Assembly (NCBI GenBank): GCA_033239525.1 | Contig: BSYO01000005.1 | Coordinates: 25,092,519 to 25,156,518 of the forward strand | Reading direction: 5' to 3' | Source of the DNA: Nepenthes gracilis | Lineage: Eukaryota > Streptophyta > Magnoliopsida > Caryophyllales > Nepenthaceae | Length of the DNA: 64,000 nt | Shown: positions 46,100-57,279 of the stretch, one piece after another | Position numbering within the stretch: the first letter of the stretch is position 1 | Layout of the letters: each line of letters begins with the position of its first letter | Made by a program: the position numbers and the translations under genes | Notes under the pieces: model-generated | Database searches by the model: none | Told to the model about the DNA's origin: nothing | Seen by the model: the letters and a program-made list of their open reading frames with translations, nothing else

Positions 46100-46885
46100 G
46101 TCCTTTATTGGAAGTAGCGTTTGAGGTGGTTCGTGTTCCACGTTCGTGGGACCAACTTTTCGTCCTTATTTCGGAGTTTGAACGCTCCGTTTCGCAGGAC
46201 AGCGGAGACTAGGAAAAGCCCTTCTTAATTAGGGGAGAGCTTGTTGCGACCGGCCAGCTTACTTGTGGCCTCGACGCCTTGTTCGACTAAGTCCCCAACA
46301 TCGAATTGTCGTGCCTTTACCTTTTTGTTATAGTGTCGGGCAATTCAATATTGGTAGGCCACTGTCCATATTCTGGCGGCGTCGTGGGCTTCCTCCAACA
46401 AGTCTAGGTGCTCCCTAATTTTCGGGGAGTTACCCGGTGGGTCAAACAATTTCACCATAAGACTTGAAAGTCCGATTTCGACCGGGTACCGCTTCAGTCC
46501 CATAGCAGAGACTGAAGAGTGTCTCGCGCGTTGGTTCTTTTGGGGTTGTCCAGTAAGACCAGAGAATTGAGGGGAGCTCGTCTACCAGGAGCCCCCTGTG
46601 TCTTTCAGCTTGGTCTTTAACCAGTGGAGTAGCGTTTGGTTCGTGACCTCTACCTGTCCATTCGCTTGGGGGTATGCCATCGAAGTGTGGACCAGTTTGA
46701 TACCAAGACTGACGCAATACTTGGTGAAGCGTTTCCCTGAGAATTGGGTACCGTTGTCGGTCACGACGACCTTTGGGACGCCAAACTACAAAGAATATTC
46801 CGGCGAATGAATTTAAGAGTACTGTGCTCTGTATTTTTGCCCATGGGATGGCCTCGACCCACTTGGTGAAGTAGTCGATACCCAC
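46100..46885 (-). pseudogene. Tat integrase core and C-terminus
   Basis: First Asp in GIDYFTKWVEAIP, second in MTDNGTQFSGKRF, Glu in QANGQVEVTNQ: the DDE triad is readable, but a frameshift lies between the first two segments. The C-terminal part runs to about 46100 (LSPN, PRTWN, HLKRYFQ). Confidence 0.8.
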
Positions 46886-46945
46886 GATGATGAACTTTCT
46901 TTGCCTCGTGGCAATGGAAAATGGGTCGAGAATATCGTGCCCTCG

Positions 46946-47332
46946 TTACGCGAAGGGCCAAGGGGCCTGAAGTGTCTTTAGGTCGGCGGACGGCTGCCGG
47001 TTAAGGTTACTGTGAAATTGGCAACTTTCACACTTTTTCACAAATTCGAGCACGTCCTTTTTCATCGAGAGCCAATAATAGCCCTGTCGTATGATCTTGA
47101 AGGCTAAGTTTTTTCCACCAACATGTGCTCTGCAAATCCCGAGGTGCACTTCGCCCAAGGCGTAGTCAACCTCTTCGAGAGTTAGGCATCGGAGGTATAG
47201 AGTTGAGTAACCGCGGCAATATAGCCGCCCATCAACGACAGTATACCAGCTGGCTGTCTTTTTGATTCGCTTAGCATTCTTTGCGTCTTCTGGTAATGAT
47301 CCGTCAGCCAGATAGCTAAGGTAGGACATCAT
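46946..47332 (-). pseudogene. Tat integrase zinc-binding domain
   Basis: YTVVDGRLYCRG, then CLTLEEVDYALGEVHLGIC and CESCQ, giving the H-x-H ... C-x2-C zinc site of retroviral-type integrases. Confidence 0.8.
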
Positions 47333-47470
47333 CCAGTTTTTCGCTTTGAAAATCTACATTGCCTCCTACTTCTCTATGTTGGGAGCATTCAGAATCTCCC
47401 TCATGTCCCTCGAGTACTGTTATGGATTTTCGGCTGCAACGGCTTTGGCCAGTTGGTCCACCTTCCAGTT

Positions 47471-47830
47471 TTAAGTTCCGGGAACATGAACCAGAGTTAG
47501 TTTGTCAAAACCCTGGGCAGCCTCCCTTGCATTTGCCAAATACTTGGCCAGGTAATGGTTGCTTACCTCAAAGTCTTCATTAATCCAGTTAATAATCACT
47601 TCGGAGTCGTTGTATAATGCCAACCACTTGGTAGAGCACTCCTTTGCTAATCGTAATCCAGCTAACAAGGCTTCGTATTTAGTAACATTATTGGTTGCCG
47701 GTAAATCGAGTCTGAGGGAATATTTCACCTCAAATCCATCTGGGGTCGTGAGACTACTCCAACGCCACTGCCAGTGTCCGTAGACGATCCGTCTTTGTAG
47801 AGTACCCATTCTAGAACTCCGTCAAGCTGT
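47471..47830 (-). pseudogene. Second (archaeal-type) RNase H of the Tat element
   Basis: YKDGSSTDTGSGVGVV in one frame, then KYEALLAGLRLAKE and YNDSEVIINWI after a frameshift near 47770. A second RNase H after the ordinary one is diagnostic of Tat elements. Confidence 0.8.
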
Positions 47831-49014
47831 ACTACACTTTCTGCGGGCTGTTCTTCAAGAACTGGAATCGTGGTCTCAACAATGAAGTCCGCCAGAGCCT
47901 GCACATTTACAGCAGGTCTGGGTCGAAATTTGATGTCAAACTCGTCCAACTCGACAGCCCACTTTGCCAGCCATCTAGAAATGTCGAGTTTCTGGAGTAC
48001 ATTTTTCAGAGGCTGGTCGGTGAGGACTACTACGCGGTGTGCCTGAAAGTATGGCTTTAACTTTTTCGTAGAGAATATAAGTATTAAGGCCAGCTTTTCT
48101 GTGCGTGAGTAGTGGGTCTCTGGGCCGATCAACGTTTTACTCACGTAGTAGACCGACTGCTGAGCGTTGAAGTCCTAGCGTACGAGAACGAAACTGAGGG
48201 ATACCTCCGACACCGCGAAGTAAAGATACAGATCTTCTCCACCCTTGGGCGACACTAGCAACTGTGGGCTAGCCAGATACTACTTCAATTCATCGAAGGT
48301 TGTCTAGCAGTCTACTGTCCATTGAAACCCGTTAGATTTTGTCTCTCTTAGGGCCTTAAAGAAGGGTTGGTACTTGTCGCTAGACTTCGCGAGGAAGCGG
48401 GACAACGCTACTAACCGTCCAATCAATCGCTGGACGTCCTTTACGCTCCGCAGTAGAGCCATGTCTGCGAGGGCCTTAATCTTCTCTGAATTTTTCTCAA
48501 TTCCCTGTTGGGAGACGATGAAACCCAAGAATTTACTCGAGGCTACCCTAAAGACACACTTAGCCAGGTTCAGCTTCATATGATGCTCGCGAAGCACCTC
48601 AAACGACTTTGCCAGATCGCAGATGTAGTCGCCAGTGACTCTACTTTTGACGAGCATGTCGTCGACATAGATCTCCATGTTACGACTGATCTGTCTTTCA
48701 AACATCTTGTTGACTAGTTGTTGATAGGTTGCTCCGACGTGTTTCAATCCGAAAGGTATAACTTTGTAGCAGTAGGTGCCCTGATCCGTCATGAACGAGG
48801 TGTGCTCCTTGTCATCCGTACTCATCCGAATCTAGTTGTAACCTGAATAGGTGTCTATGAAACTTAGCAGCTCATGTCCGGCCGTCGAATCAACTAGCAG
48901 GTCGATCGTGGGCAAGGGAAAGCTGTCCTTTGGGCAGGCTTTGTTAATGTCGATGAAATCGATGCACATCTGCCATTTTTCATTACTTTTCTTTACCAGG
49001 ACGATGTTAGAGAG
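47831..49014 (-). pseudogene. Tat reverse transcriptase and first RNase H
   Basis: RT active site YVDDML near 48650, preceded by FGLKHVGATYQ and followed by KCVFRV-x-KFLGF. The RNase H shows YYVSKTLIGPETHYS and TDQPLKNVLQK. Stops interrupt at several points (SGYN-stop-IRMS; LK-stop-YLASP). Confidence 0.85.
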
Positions 49015-49795
49015 TCAATCCATGTAGTAGAATTCTCTAATAAATCCTACATCCAACAGTTTCTTCACCTCCTCCCAGATGGTGATCAACTTTTCTACGG
49101 AGTGGTTCCTCCGCTTCTGCCTGATGGGCTTCCAGCCAGGATCAAGCCACAACTTGTAAACCATCACCTCAACCGGAATCCCAGGCATGTTTGCTGAAGT
49201 CAATGCAAAAATATCAGCGTTCCGTCGTAAGAACGCGATCAATTCATCGCGCAGTGTTCCGATGAGTGAGCTGGCGATCTGTACACACCTTGTCGGTTCC
49301 TCCGGGTTCAGTGGAACCATATCTGTGGCTTCATCGGATTGCGGTTGTTGTAGGGTTATATCGTCTCGATGATCGAGTTTTCCAACAGTTCTAGTGCTGC
49401 CGCTAGGGGCAATTAGAAACATGTAACATGTCCGCCAAGTAACTTGGTTGCTTAACACCTCTCTTACACCGTAAGGTATTGAAAACATCATCTTGAGGTA
49501 TGAAATCGAGGTAACTGCCCCAAATGCTGTTAAACCACATCTGCCTAGTATAGCGTTATAAATAGAGGGCAGGTCGACCACCAAGAAGGTGAGCGTACAA
49601 CTCGCTGTTTTTGGATACGTGTCCAGGGTGACCTTCAGTTGGATTGTCCCTTGAACGGGCACTGGCTCGTTGTCAAGGCCATACAGTGGGCCCTCGGTAA
49701 TTTTTACTTGGTTATTTTTTAAACCTAGTTTAAAGAAAGCATCTAAGTAAAGTAAGTCCTTTGAACTACCATTATCAATAAACACTCACTTTAGC
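49015..49795 (-). pseudogene. Tat aspartic protease and linker
   Basis: FIDNGSSKDLL carries the D-[TNG]-G-S catalytic motif, followed by LDAFFKLGL and YNAILGR. A stop (TAG for an expected Trp) sits just before the motif. The linker leads to RT. Confidence 0.8.
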
Positions 49796-51565
49796 TGGTA
49801 GTCGACAATACTGTCTGAAACAAGCGTGGATACAATAAGGAGGTCAACATGGGGGGACATTACATGAGTTAAGTCATCATCACTGAAGCTGATTGCGTTG
49901 TCCGCCGTGCGCTACTTCTTCCTCCCAATCTGCTGCTCCTTATTGCCGGCTGGGTTTTTGGCAGGTCGGGTGGTGACCATATCAACCACCCCCGCTGCGA
50001 CCCAATTTTGGGGAAGAGACGGCTCCTGCCCTTCTCCGCTGGCTGCTCCAGAACTCTGCCCAGGACCCTTGACAAACTTAGTGAGGTGGCCCCTGCGAAT
50101 CAGCTCCTCAATCTCCCTCTGTAATGTCTTGCAGTCTTCAATAGAATATCCAGCAAAGCGATAGAAATCGCAGTATTTCGACTGGTTCCCAGTGTCTTTC
50201 AGTGGTTTCGGCCATTTCAGAAAATTTTTTCTACGGATCTACATAAGGACATTTGAGCGCATGTCCATCAATGGCGTAAAGCTGATGGGCCTGTAGTCTC
50301 TGCGTTCTGTCGGCCCAGTTCTGTGCTGCTTTCGGTGGGAGTAATTGCCACCGCTTTATTTTTTCCATCTCCAGGGAATGGGCGAGGCTGGTTTGTCCGT
50401 TCTGAGAGTTTTGCTTCGTTAGCTTCCTCTGCCGCTGCGTAAGCTCGGGTGATTGACTCTACCTCCCGGAAGGTTTGGGGATTCTTGTAGGCCAGGTGCT
50501 TGAAGAAGTCCCCGTAGATCAGCGTAGAGATTAAATTGCCGAACTTCATATCTTCCGTGATCCGGGGAATCCACCTGGCCTCTGCCATAAAGCGGTCCAG
50601 AAATCTCTGTGGGTTCTCTCCTGACTTTTGCTTGATGTGGGAGAGGTGCCATGGTTGCTTCTCTTCCCGTCGGCTCAATGCATATTGAGTTAGGAAGAGA
50701 TCTGTAAGCTCCCGGAAGCTGCTGATGGAGCCTAAAGGGATGTGATAAAACCAGATGCGGGCATCTCCTTTTAGCGTGAGTGGAAAGTAGCGGCACATTG
50801 TTGAGTCTTTCAGCCCTTGTAGACTCAGATGGGTGTGAAAGTGGTCCAAATGGTCAACTGGATCATTATTCCCATCGTATGAGTCAAGGGAAGGCATCTT
50901 AAATTTGATGCACAGTGGACAATTTAGGATCTCCTCTGTGAAGGGAGATTTGTCAAGGTCAACAGCGTGCTCATCGTCCTTTAACACGTGGTTCCAAATT
51001 TTATCCACTCGTGGATCTGCGTGAGTAGCGTTAGCAGATCTCTTAGAGTTGAGGTAAGCCATCAATTCTGTTTTGTCCCTGGAAGGTCCAGTAGCTGGCC
51101 GGCTACTCCTTCAGTGGACCTGACAATCCTGGAGGCTTGCTCCTTGACTAAGTTTTCATTCTCCGCCCGAGAGTATCGGGGATTTCTTATTTTTGGACTT
51201 TCTCCCGGCGTTGTGCTCTCAGAGTGCTCTTCAGGCTTGTTCTGGCCTGGAGCACGCAAAGTGGTTGGGATCTGATCATTTGTCGGACTCCCAGGCCTTC
51301 TGGTCGGCTTCTTTTTCCTTGGGCCACCTTTTCTGGTGACCGGCGCAAGGATGGCGGCAGGCGGAGCCCCCTACTCTGGCTACTCTTGCCGTGAGCAGAG
51401 TATTTGGAGCAGACGGTTGTTGGTCTGCATCTGCTCCATCAATCGTTGAAAGAAAGGTGCAGGCGGCCTGCCTGTCGTCCCGTTGACCTGTGTACCAACA
51501 ACGTGGTCCTAGTCGGGAGAAGTGGCGTCTCTAGCGGGATCGCTAACTTGGGCTCTCGTATTCAT
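49796..51565 (-). pseudogene. Tat gag
   Basis: Starts at ATG 51565 (MNTRAQ), with stops and one frameshift before the gag core at 51065-50268. The core shows DSYDGNNDPVDHLDHF, GDARIWFYHIP and SRREEKQPWHLSH. The zinc-knuckle-like segment near 50150 reads YCDFYRFAGYSIEDC, with both histidines replaced by Tyr. Confidence 0.8.
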
Positions 51566-51639
51566 TATTGCAAATGAGTTTGGTAGTGAAAAGAGAACGT
51601 TGTGAGGGAGTGTGGTTGGCTTTTCATAAGCGCTTCTCA

Positions 51640-51652
51640 CAGACGGCGCCAA
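51640..51652 (-). other. Gypsy primer-binding site
   Basis: TGGCGCCGTCTGT on the minus strand, next to the LTR end CATCA. Confidence 0.8.
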
Positions 51653-52715
51653 TGATGCGTCCTTGGATCTGAACTTCGAACAGATTCAAGCTAATCTGCT
51701 TGTCTGGTTTCGACCCCGTTCACAGAGGTTAGATTCTGCATACCACTAAAACAAACAGGAGGTCAGTGTGTCGGTAAAAAGTTGTCACACCGAAAATGCT
51801 CCGACGCTCAAATAAGTAAGCAGCCTTCGAAATCTGGGAAGGTAACTGAAAATAAGAATTGAGAGGGAGAGTGTAAGAGTGCATGGATTTTCAGATAAAA
51901 GAGAGACAATACCGTCTCTTGAATCTGGATGGTGGGTGAAGGCAGTAGGCGTCAGTCAACCGAAACAGTGTTTGTATTCCTTTGGTTTGTGTTCTTTCTC
52001 TCAGCGTGTTCACAGAGAGAGAAAAAGTGTGAAATCGTCCCGGAATGCGTAGTTGATAGTGTATGATTTTTTGTGCAGCTGGGAGTCGTATGCCTGTGTG
52101 GTAGAAAGTGTAGCAGTAGCCGTTGTGTGAGTAGTTGTTCGCATGCCCTGAGCGAGAACCCTATAACTCATTTTAATGACGGCAGGGTGATCTCCCTGGT
52201 TGGAAGGTGTGATCCTCTGCGCTATATTTAGGTGGCCTTCTTGTGAGGAAGGCACGAGTTGCCTAATTAGTTGGGATTACTTCCTTCTCTGGCGGGTAGC
52301 GGCTTTCCAAACTGTCCACATTCCTTTCATGTACTTTACCATTGGAAAGCTCCAGTTGGTAAGAAATTGAAAAAATCTAGCGCATTCCTTATGGGAAGGG
52401 CGCTAATTTTGTCAATATCTTTTTTGGGTGTTGGCTGTGTTTATGGAAGGCGTTGGTCAGAGAAAGAACCGTTGCTAACCTCTTACTGGATTGTGGGCCC
52501 AAGTGGGCCAAGCCCGCGAAAAATCTTTTTATTTTTGGCTTGTTGTTTCAGTGATACCGGTCAACGCACGGGTTGACTGTCTTAAGCGCGAGTTGACTGC
52601 CTGCCTGTACCTTAGTTGGTCAATGCTGTCATTGACCGTTGGGCGCGCATTTGGGTCTTTCAGGATTTGGGTCTTCTTTGACTATTGGACCAACCCAACT
52701 AAAGTGTATCCATCA
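51653..52715 (-). repeat. 5' LTR of the Tat element
   Basis: 1,063 bp with inverted ends TGATG/CATCA. On the minus strand it begins TGATGGATACACTTTAG and ends GGACGCATCA at the primer site. Includes TTTGAGCGTCGGAGCATTTTCGG, a segment with counterparts in the other Gypsy LTRs. Confidence 0.8.
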
Positions 52716-54442
52716 CTTTTTAAGTGACATAAGTTTTATCTATTTTATATTTTCATTTAGATATTCAAAATGATTTCCGTAATTTAATATTGATTTGGAT
52801 ATTCAATTCACAGTTAAATAATCTAAAAAAAAATGATATCATTAAATTCAGGATATGGTGAACTAGTTTGCTCTAAGGTGGGGAAATAGTCTTTTGCAGG
52901 ACATCGGCCGAATTAAATAACTTATCACTCGTGAGTTTAATTTCGGCTGCGACCTTATCTTGCTGGGTGAAACCTAACACAAGAAAAGGAGAAACTAGAC
53001 TGGCCACCTACTAGGAGCTGATGCTACGGTCGGCCTAAATTAACAGAGATTTAGATTAGTAGTTCACTCTAAAATAATAATAATACTATAACCAAGCCCA
53101 ATATAGAGAGTTCGGTCTAACTATATTGGTCCAATCCGCTTAAAATAATCGATTATTTTGACATAAGACGGTGGCCAAACTGAAACTGTACCATGCTAAC
53201 TGAAGGACAAACTGAAACTATAACAGATATTTAAAAAACGATGCTTAAAAGTGGCTGGTTTTTGAAAATACTGAAATTACAGTTGAAATAGAGATTTGAT
53301 TTGGCTATGGAAGGTGGGATACCGGCCTAGAGTGTCAAATATGTGCGTTAAGTGCCGGATTTTCAACATCTAGATATCAATGCAATATCTCATATTTCAA
53401 ATATACTTTTAACCAGGATATGTCACGAGTAGATGCATTCATATAAAAAAATAACGATCTTAATGAGGAGATTTTTGCCTATAAAAGGACCAAAAAAAAA
53501 AAAAAAAAAAGCATGATTTGAGAAAATAGAAAAAAAAGTCATTAAGTCAGAAAACGAAAAGGATTTCCTCATTCTATTTTACCAGACACTTACACAAAAA
53601 TAGTTACTTATTATTTCAAATATGACGCGTTACAGTGAATGTTACTTTGCCTCCTTTATAACTAACCAAAGTTTGTCGCTTTTTTCAACAGATTGGGTAT
53701 ATATTAATTTAAATATTAGAGAAATTTTCTAGGAGCAATTTCAAAACTTTTATCCAAACTTTATTTCATCTGTAGTATACAAAAAACCCTTTCGTTGTTT
53801 CAGATTATACTTTGACACGAGTCAAATTGAATCGATTCTCTAATATACACATTACCATTGATATTGTCAAGAACAAATGGCCAAATCTGTCGAAGCCTTG
53901 CAATCCTTTATATTTAAAAAAAATTAAAAATATATGACAATAGTTGCATTTTTAAGTAATTTTTTTATATAATATGGGTACCTTGATACTTTAATATTCT
54001 ACAAAATTTTTTTTAAAAAAATAACTTATTTTGTAATTTTTTTACTATATAAAACAAGCAACCTTGTACTCTTTAGTATCATGCTAGATAGTCATTTATT
54101 CAAAACGTGGGATGTGTTAGAGAATAATTGAAATGCATATGGATCATAAATTTACTAATTGATCAACCCAATAAAGTAACACGATGCTCTCAATTTGTAG
54201 AATAGTTGTTCTAATAGTTTACCAAAAATGTATATCTTACAGTGATTTTGTAGTTAGCCCGACCAAAACTCTAACCGAGCATATCTAACATCCTAATCAT
54301 TGGATTAAACATTCAACAATAAAACTTAGATATTATTGATAAATATAAAAATAATTTTTTTAAAAAATTTGTTTATCATAGTAATATTTTGATATTTTTA
54401 ATATTTTAAAAAATTAATAATTTATATATTTTTTAAATAAAA
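52716..54442. other. AT-rich gene-free DNA
   Basis: No gene recognised. A 19-A run at about 53492-53510 could be the tail of a retroposon, but no promoter boxes or target duplication were found. Confidence 0.5.
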
Positions 54443-55416
54443 TGATGGGTCCAATAACCATGGACCGAATGGGTCAAGCCCCACAACAAACTCACAATCC
54501 AATATAATTTTTTCAAAGTAAAGTCCCATATTACTTTTGAAGGACAGTGTATCTGCAAATCCCACGATAAAAGTAAGCACCCACAATCTTTAAAGGACAA
54601 GCGGGAGAAGTTCGAAGAAACTCAAAAAACTCCATGAGGCTTCGGATGGCTCAGAGAAGGGCATAACCGTTGCTAGCAAATCTCCAACAAGAACGGGATG
54701 GCGGTCAGGAGGCCACCAGCCCTCTTCCAGCTAGGAGGCTCTCAAGGTCAGCGGATTTCCGCTGCCGGGAAGTTTTCAGCCCTCCTCCAATTCGGATGCT
54801 ATCAGCCTTCTGTCGCCAGGGGGCTCTCGGCCCTCCTTCCTTCCAGAGGCCCTCAGCCATCTATCCCAGAGATAGGAGCCCTCCATCCCGAAGCCACGAG
54901 CCCTCCGCCCCGGAATCAGAAGTTTGTTGTCCAAAAGTCAACCGTCCGCTCAAGTAACCATGATGTTGACCCACTGAGGTAGTTTTGTCCTTCTCCTCTA
55001 AACTGCTCCTCTGTCGGGTGCTCCTCTAAGCCGCCCTCCGCGAATATCTCTAAGCCGCCCTTTTGTCAAGCGCATTTTAAAACCGCCATTCTGTCGGGCG
55101 CACCTCTAAGTCGCCAATTTGTTGAGCGCATTCATGGACCTCAAACCTTTTAATACATCCCTCTCACTCTCCTCCCATTCCCATCATGTTTACCTTTAAA
55201 TGTACATTCCTCCATTTATTGCGAAAGATTTCTGATTTGAACGTCAGAGTGCAACAGGGAATAGCCTCCGTTGACCTCTGACATTTTATTTGTGATTTGT
55301 ATTGTGTAGGTTTCAGGTTATCAGTGACAGAAATTTGACCCGATCTAAATCGGCCCACAGCGAAAGATTGAGAGGCTTCCTAATCCGTACAACAATCGAT
55401 GACCCGAAATGCAACA
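54443..55416 (+). mobile_element. Gypsy-type solo LTR, target duplication TAAAA
   Basis: Begins TGATGGGTCCAATAACC and ends GAAATGCAACA, flanked by TAAAA at 54438-54442 and 55417-55421. 974 bp. Shares start and CTTCCTAATCCGTACAACAAT end with the LTRs at 17749 and 39308. Contains two internal repeat blocks: GGCTCTCAGCCCTCC-like units at 54700-54910 and CTAAGCCGCCCTTCTGTCGG-like units at 55010-55135. Confidence 0.85.
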
Positions 55417-55421
55417 TAAAA

Positions 55422-56913
55422 AGTTATGTCTATCTAATAACTAGGATGTCCAAAAGTAGGGGCTCCCACTCATTTTGTGGGGAGCCTTCCGTTCCCTAAG
55501 TACTAATAATTTTCTAATATTGTTTAAGTTGGAATACCATCGGTGCAATATGCATCCCCTCCATAAGGAAATGAATAAAAGGATATGCATAGGACGATCA
55601 ACGACATTCATGGTCCATTGAGAAAATAAATCCTAAGCCTCTCATACATTTTACAATCTTTTTACAATTTATTTATATATACATATAAAGTATATTTTAA
55701 TTTTATTAATTGTTTTTTTGAATCTCAGTAAATTTTACACGTCGATAATGATAAATAAATAATATATATAGCCAACTTTATATGAGAATGCCAATCAAAA
55801 GGTCATTGTTTGTTGTTAGTGAATGTGAGCTTAAAAGAGAGTAGTTCTACAACCATCAACAACAAAAAAATAATAATAATAAATTAAGAAAACATAACAC
55901 CTGATTAGAAGGGATCTGACAGAACTTAAAAAAGGGGATTAACAACTAATCAAATAAACCAGATAATAATGCCTAACTGCTGTTCGAAATCCAAAGAGGG
56001 AGGGAATAGTTCTTTAAGGATTAGGGTATTACCTTTGCCTTGCTAAACGAGGAAGAAGAACTAAAGACGAGAAAATAAATCTGCAGGCTCTACGTGGGCA
56101 GAGTCAATACCCGAACCCATTTCTCCTCGAAATGCTTTTTCATGATTTCCTCTTCAACTGACAGAATACCACAAGAGCTTTTAGAAAGGATTGCGAAAAG
56201 GTGCGTTCTTGACTTCTTCCCACTTGTTATAATCTCACAAAATACTTAGTCAGGAATGTCATTCCATTCCTTGTTCTTCGTTTTCCTCCTTTCCCCTCCT
56301 CTTTCCTTGCTGCCAAACGCGAAAAACAAAGAAAACACTCAGAACTCTGTCTACATAGGCCAAGACGAAATATAAGTACCCCATGAAATAATATGGGTTA
56401 GGGTTTGTTTTTCATGGGTTTATTCGGATCAACACAGTTAAAATATGAAATAAACGTGTCGTGTTTCATTTTGACATGTTAATTCAAAATAATACGGCTT
56501 GACATGATTAATAAACGTAAGGATTATAAACTAATATGATTAAAATTTATCTATCCGTTTAAGTTATATTATATCATGGGTTAGCATTTTTAGTATTACT
56601 TCTTGCCATAGAGGTATAGTAAGGTATAACTGGTTAAGTGTTATAGGCGGATTTTAACATCTTACATTATCATATTAAATGTGACTTGTTGTATCTCTTA
56701 AATGTGACAACATATGAAATGTGTTATGCTTGTCATGCCTTCGTTTTTTAGTATATCACGTTCGTGCTAGGTTTATTGACTAATTATTAGTCATATCATG
56801 TTCTAACTATATTCTAATATACGCATATCTATAAAAACAGTAGTTGGCATCCAAAGGTTCGAAACGTTATTATTATTATCTTTTCTCGAAAAAGCAATCT
56901 TACCCATTTGTCA
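55422..56913. other. Intergenic DNA 3' of the HDG2-like gene
   Basis: No gene recognised. AT-rich with mixed-composition patches. The 3' UTR of the HDG2-like gene must lie in the part nearest 56913. Confidence 0.5.
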
Positions 56914-57279
56914 TCAGGCACTATCAATTGTAATAGCAGCCTTGATCCTTTCGACAGTGCACTTGATTAAGCTGTTAACTGTGGCCACAGAACCTAGGGA
57001 GAGCTTCGCCGTTGGGACTGAATCAACTAATATTTGAAATGCCACCGTTAATAGAGAGCCACCGGAGCCAACCCCCAAGGCTCCTCCACCGTGAGCCACC
57101 GGGCCATCTGGGAGGATGGCAAAGCCGGAGGGCAGCAGCGCAACGTAGTCTGGGTCACCACCATTCAACACCACGTTCATGGCAACAATGTCGACGGGGG
57201 CATAGATGACGTAAGATCCGGTGGAATCCGTGCAACTCTCTTGTAGTATGAACATGTTGCTCTGGCTTGAATTTGCACT
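56914..57279 (-). CDS. HDG2: HDG2-like exon 11, terminal
   Basis: [18 protein letters not shown] ... [19 protein letters not shown] ... [20 protein letters not shown] Gly-rich loop ([12 protein letters not shown]) precedes the last conserved block, as in relatives. Acceptor tgtccag|AGT. Confidence 0.93.
   Translation of the reverse strand, partial: SANSSQSNMFILQESCTDSTGSYVIYAPVDIVAMNVVLNGGDPDYVALLPSGFAILPDGPVAHGGGALGVGSGGSLLTVAFQILVDSVPTAKLSLGSVATVNSLIKCTVERIKAAITIDSA

Larger units (their letters stand above)
42604..52715 (-). mobile_element. Tat-clade Gypsy retrotransposon, near full length
   Basis: In minus-strand order: 5' LTR 52715-51653, primer site, gag, protease, RT, RNase H, second (archaeal-type) RNase H, integrase, minisatellite, an antisense ORF, second minisatellite, polypurine tract and a stub of the 3' LTR (85 bp). 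Two RNase H domains and an antisense ORF between integrase and 3' LTR mark the Tat clade. Many in-frame stops, mostly TAG where Gln or Trp is expected, show it is dead. About 10 kb. Confidence 0.8.

Noticed and set aside
53492..53510. Poly-A run as a SINE or LINE tail
   Set aside because: No A/B boxes, reverse transcriptase or target duplication seen around it.
54670..54982. Open frames of about 95 codons
   Set aside because: Generated by GC-rich tandem units inside the solo LTR at 54443-55416.
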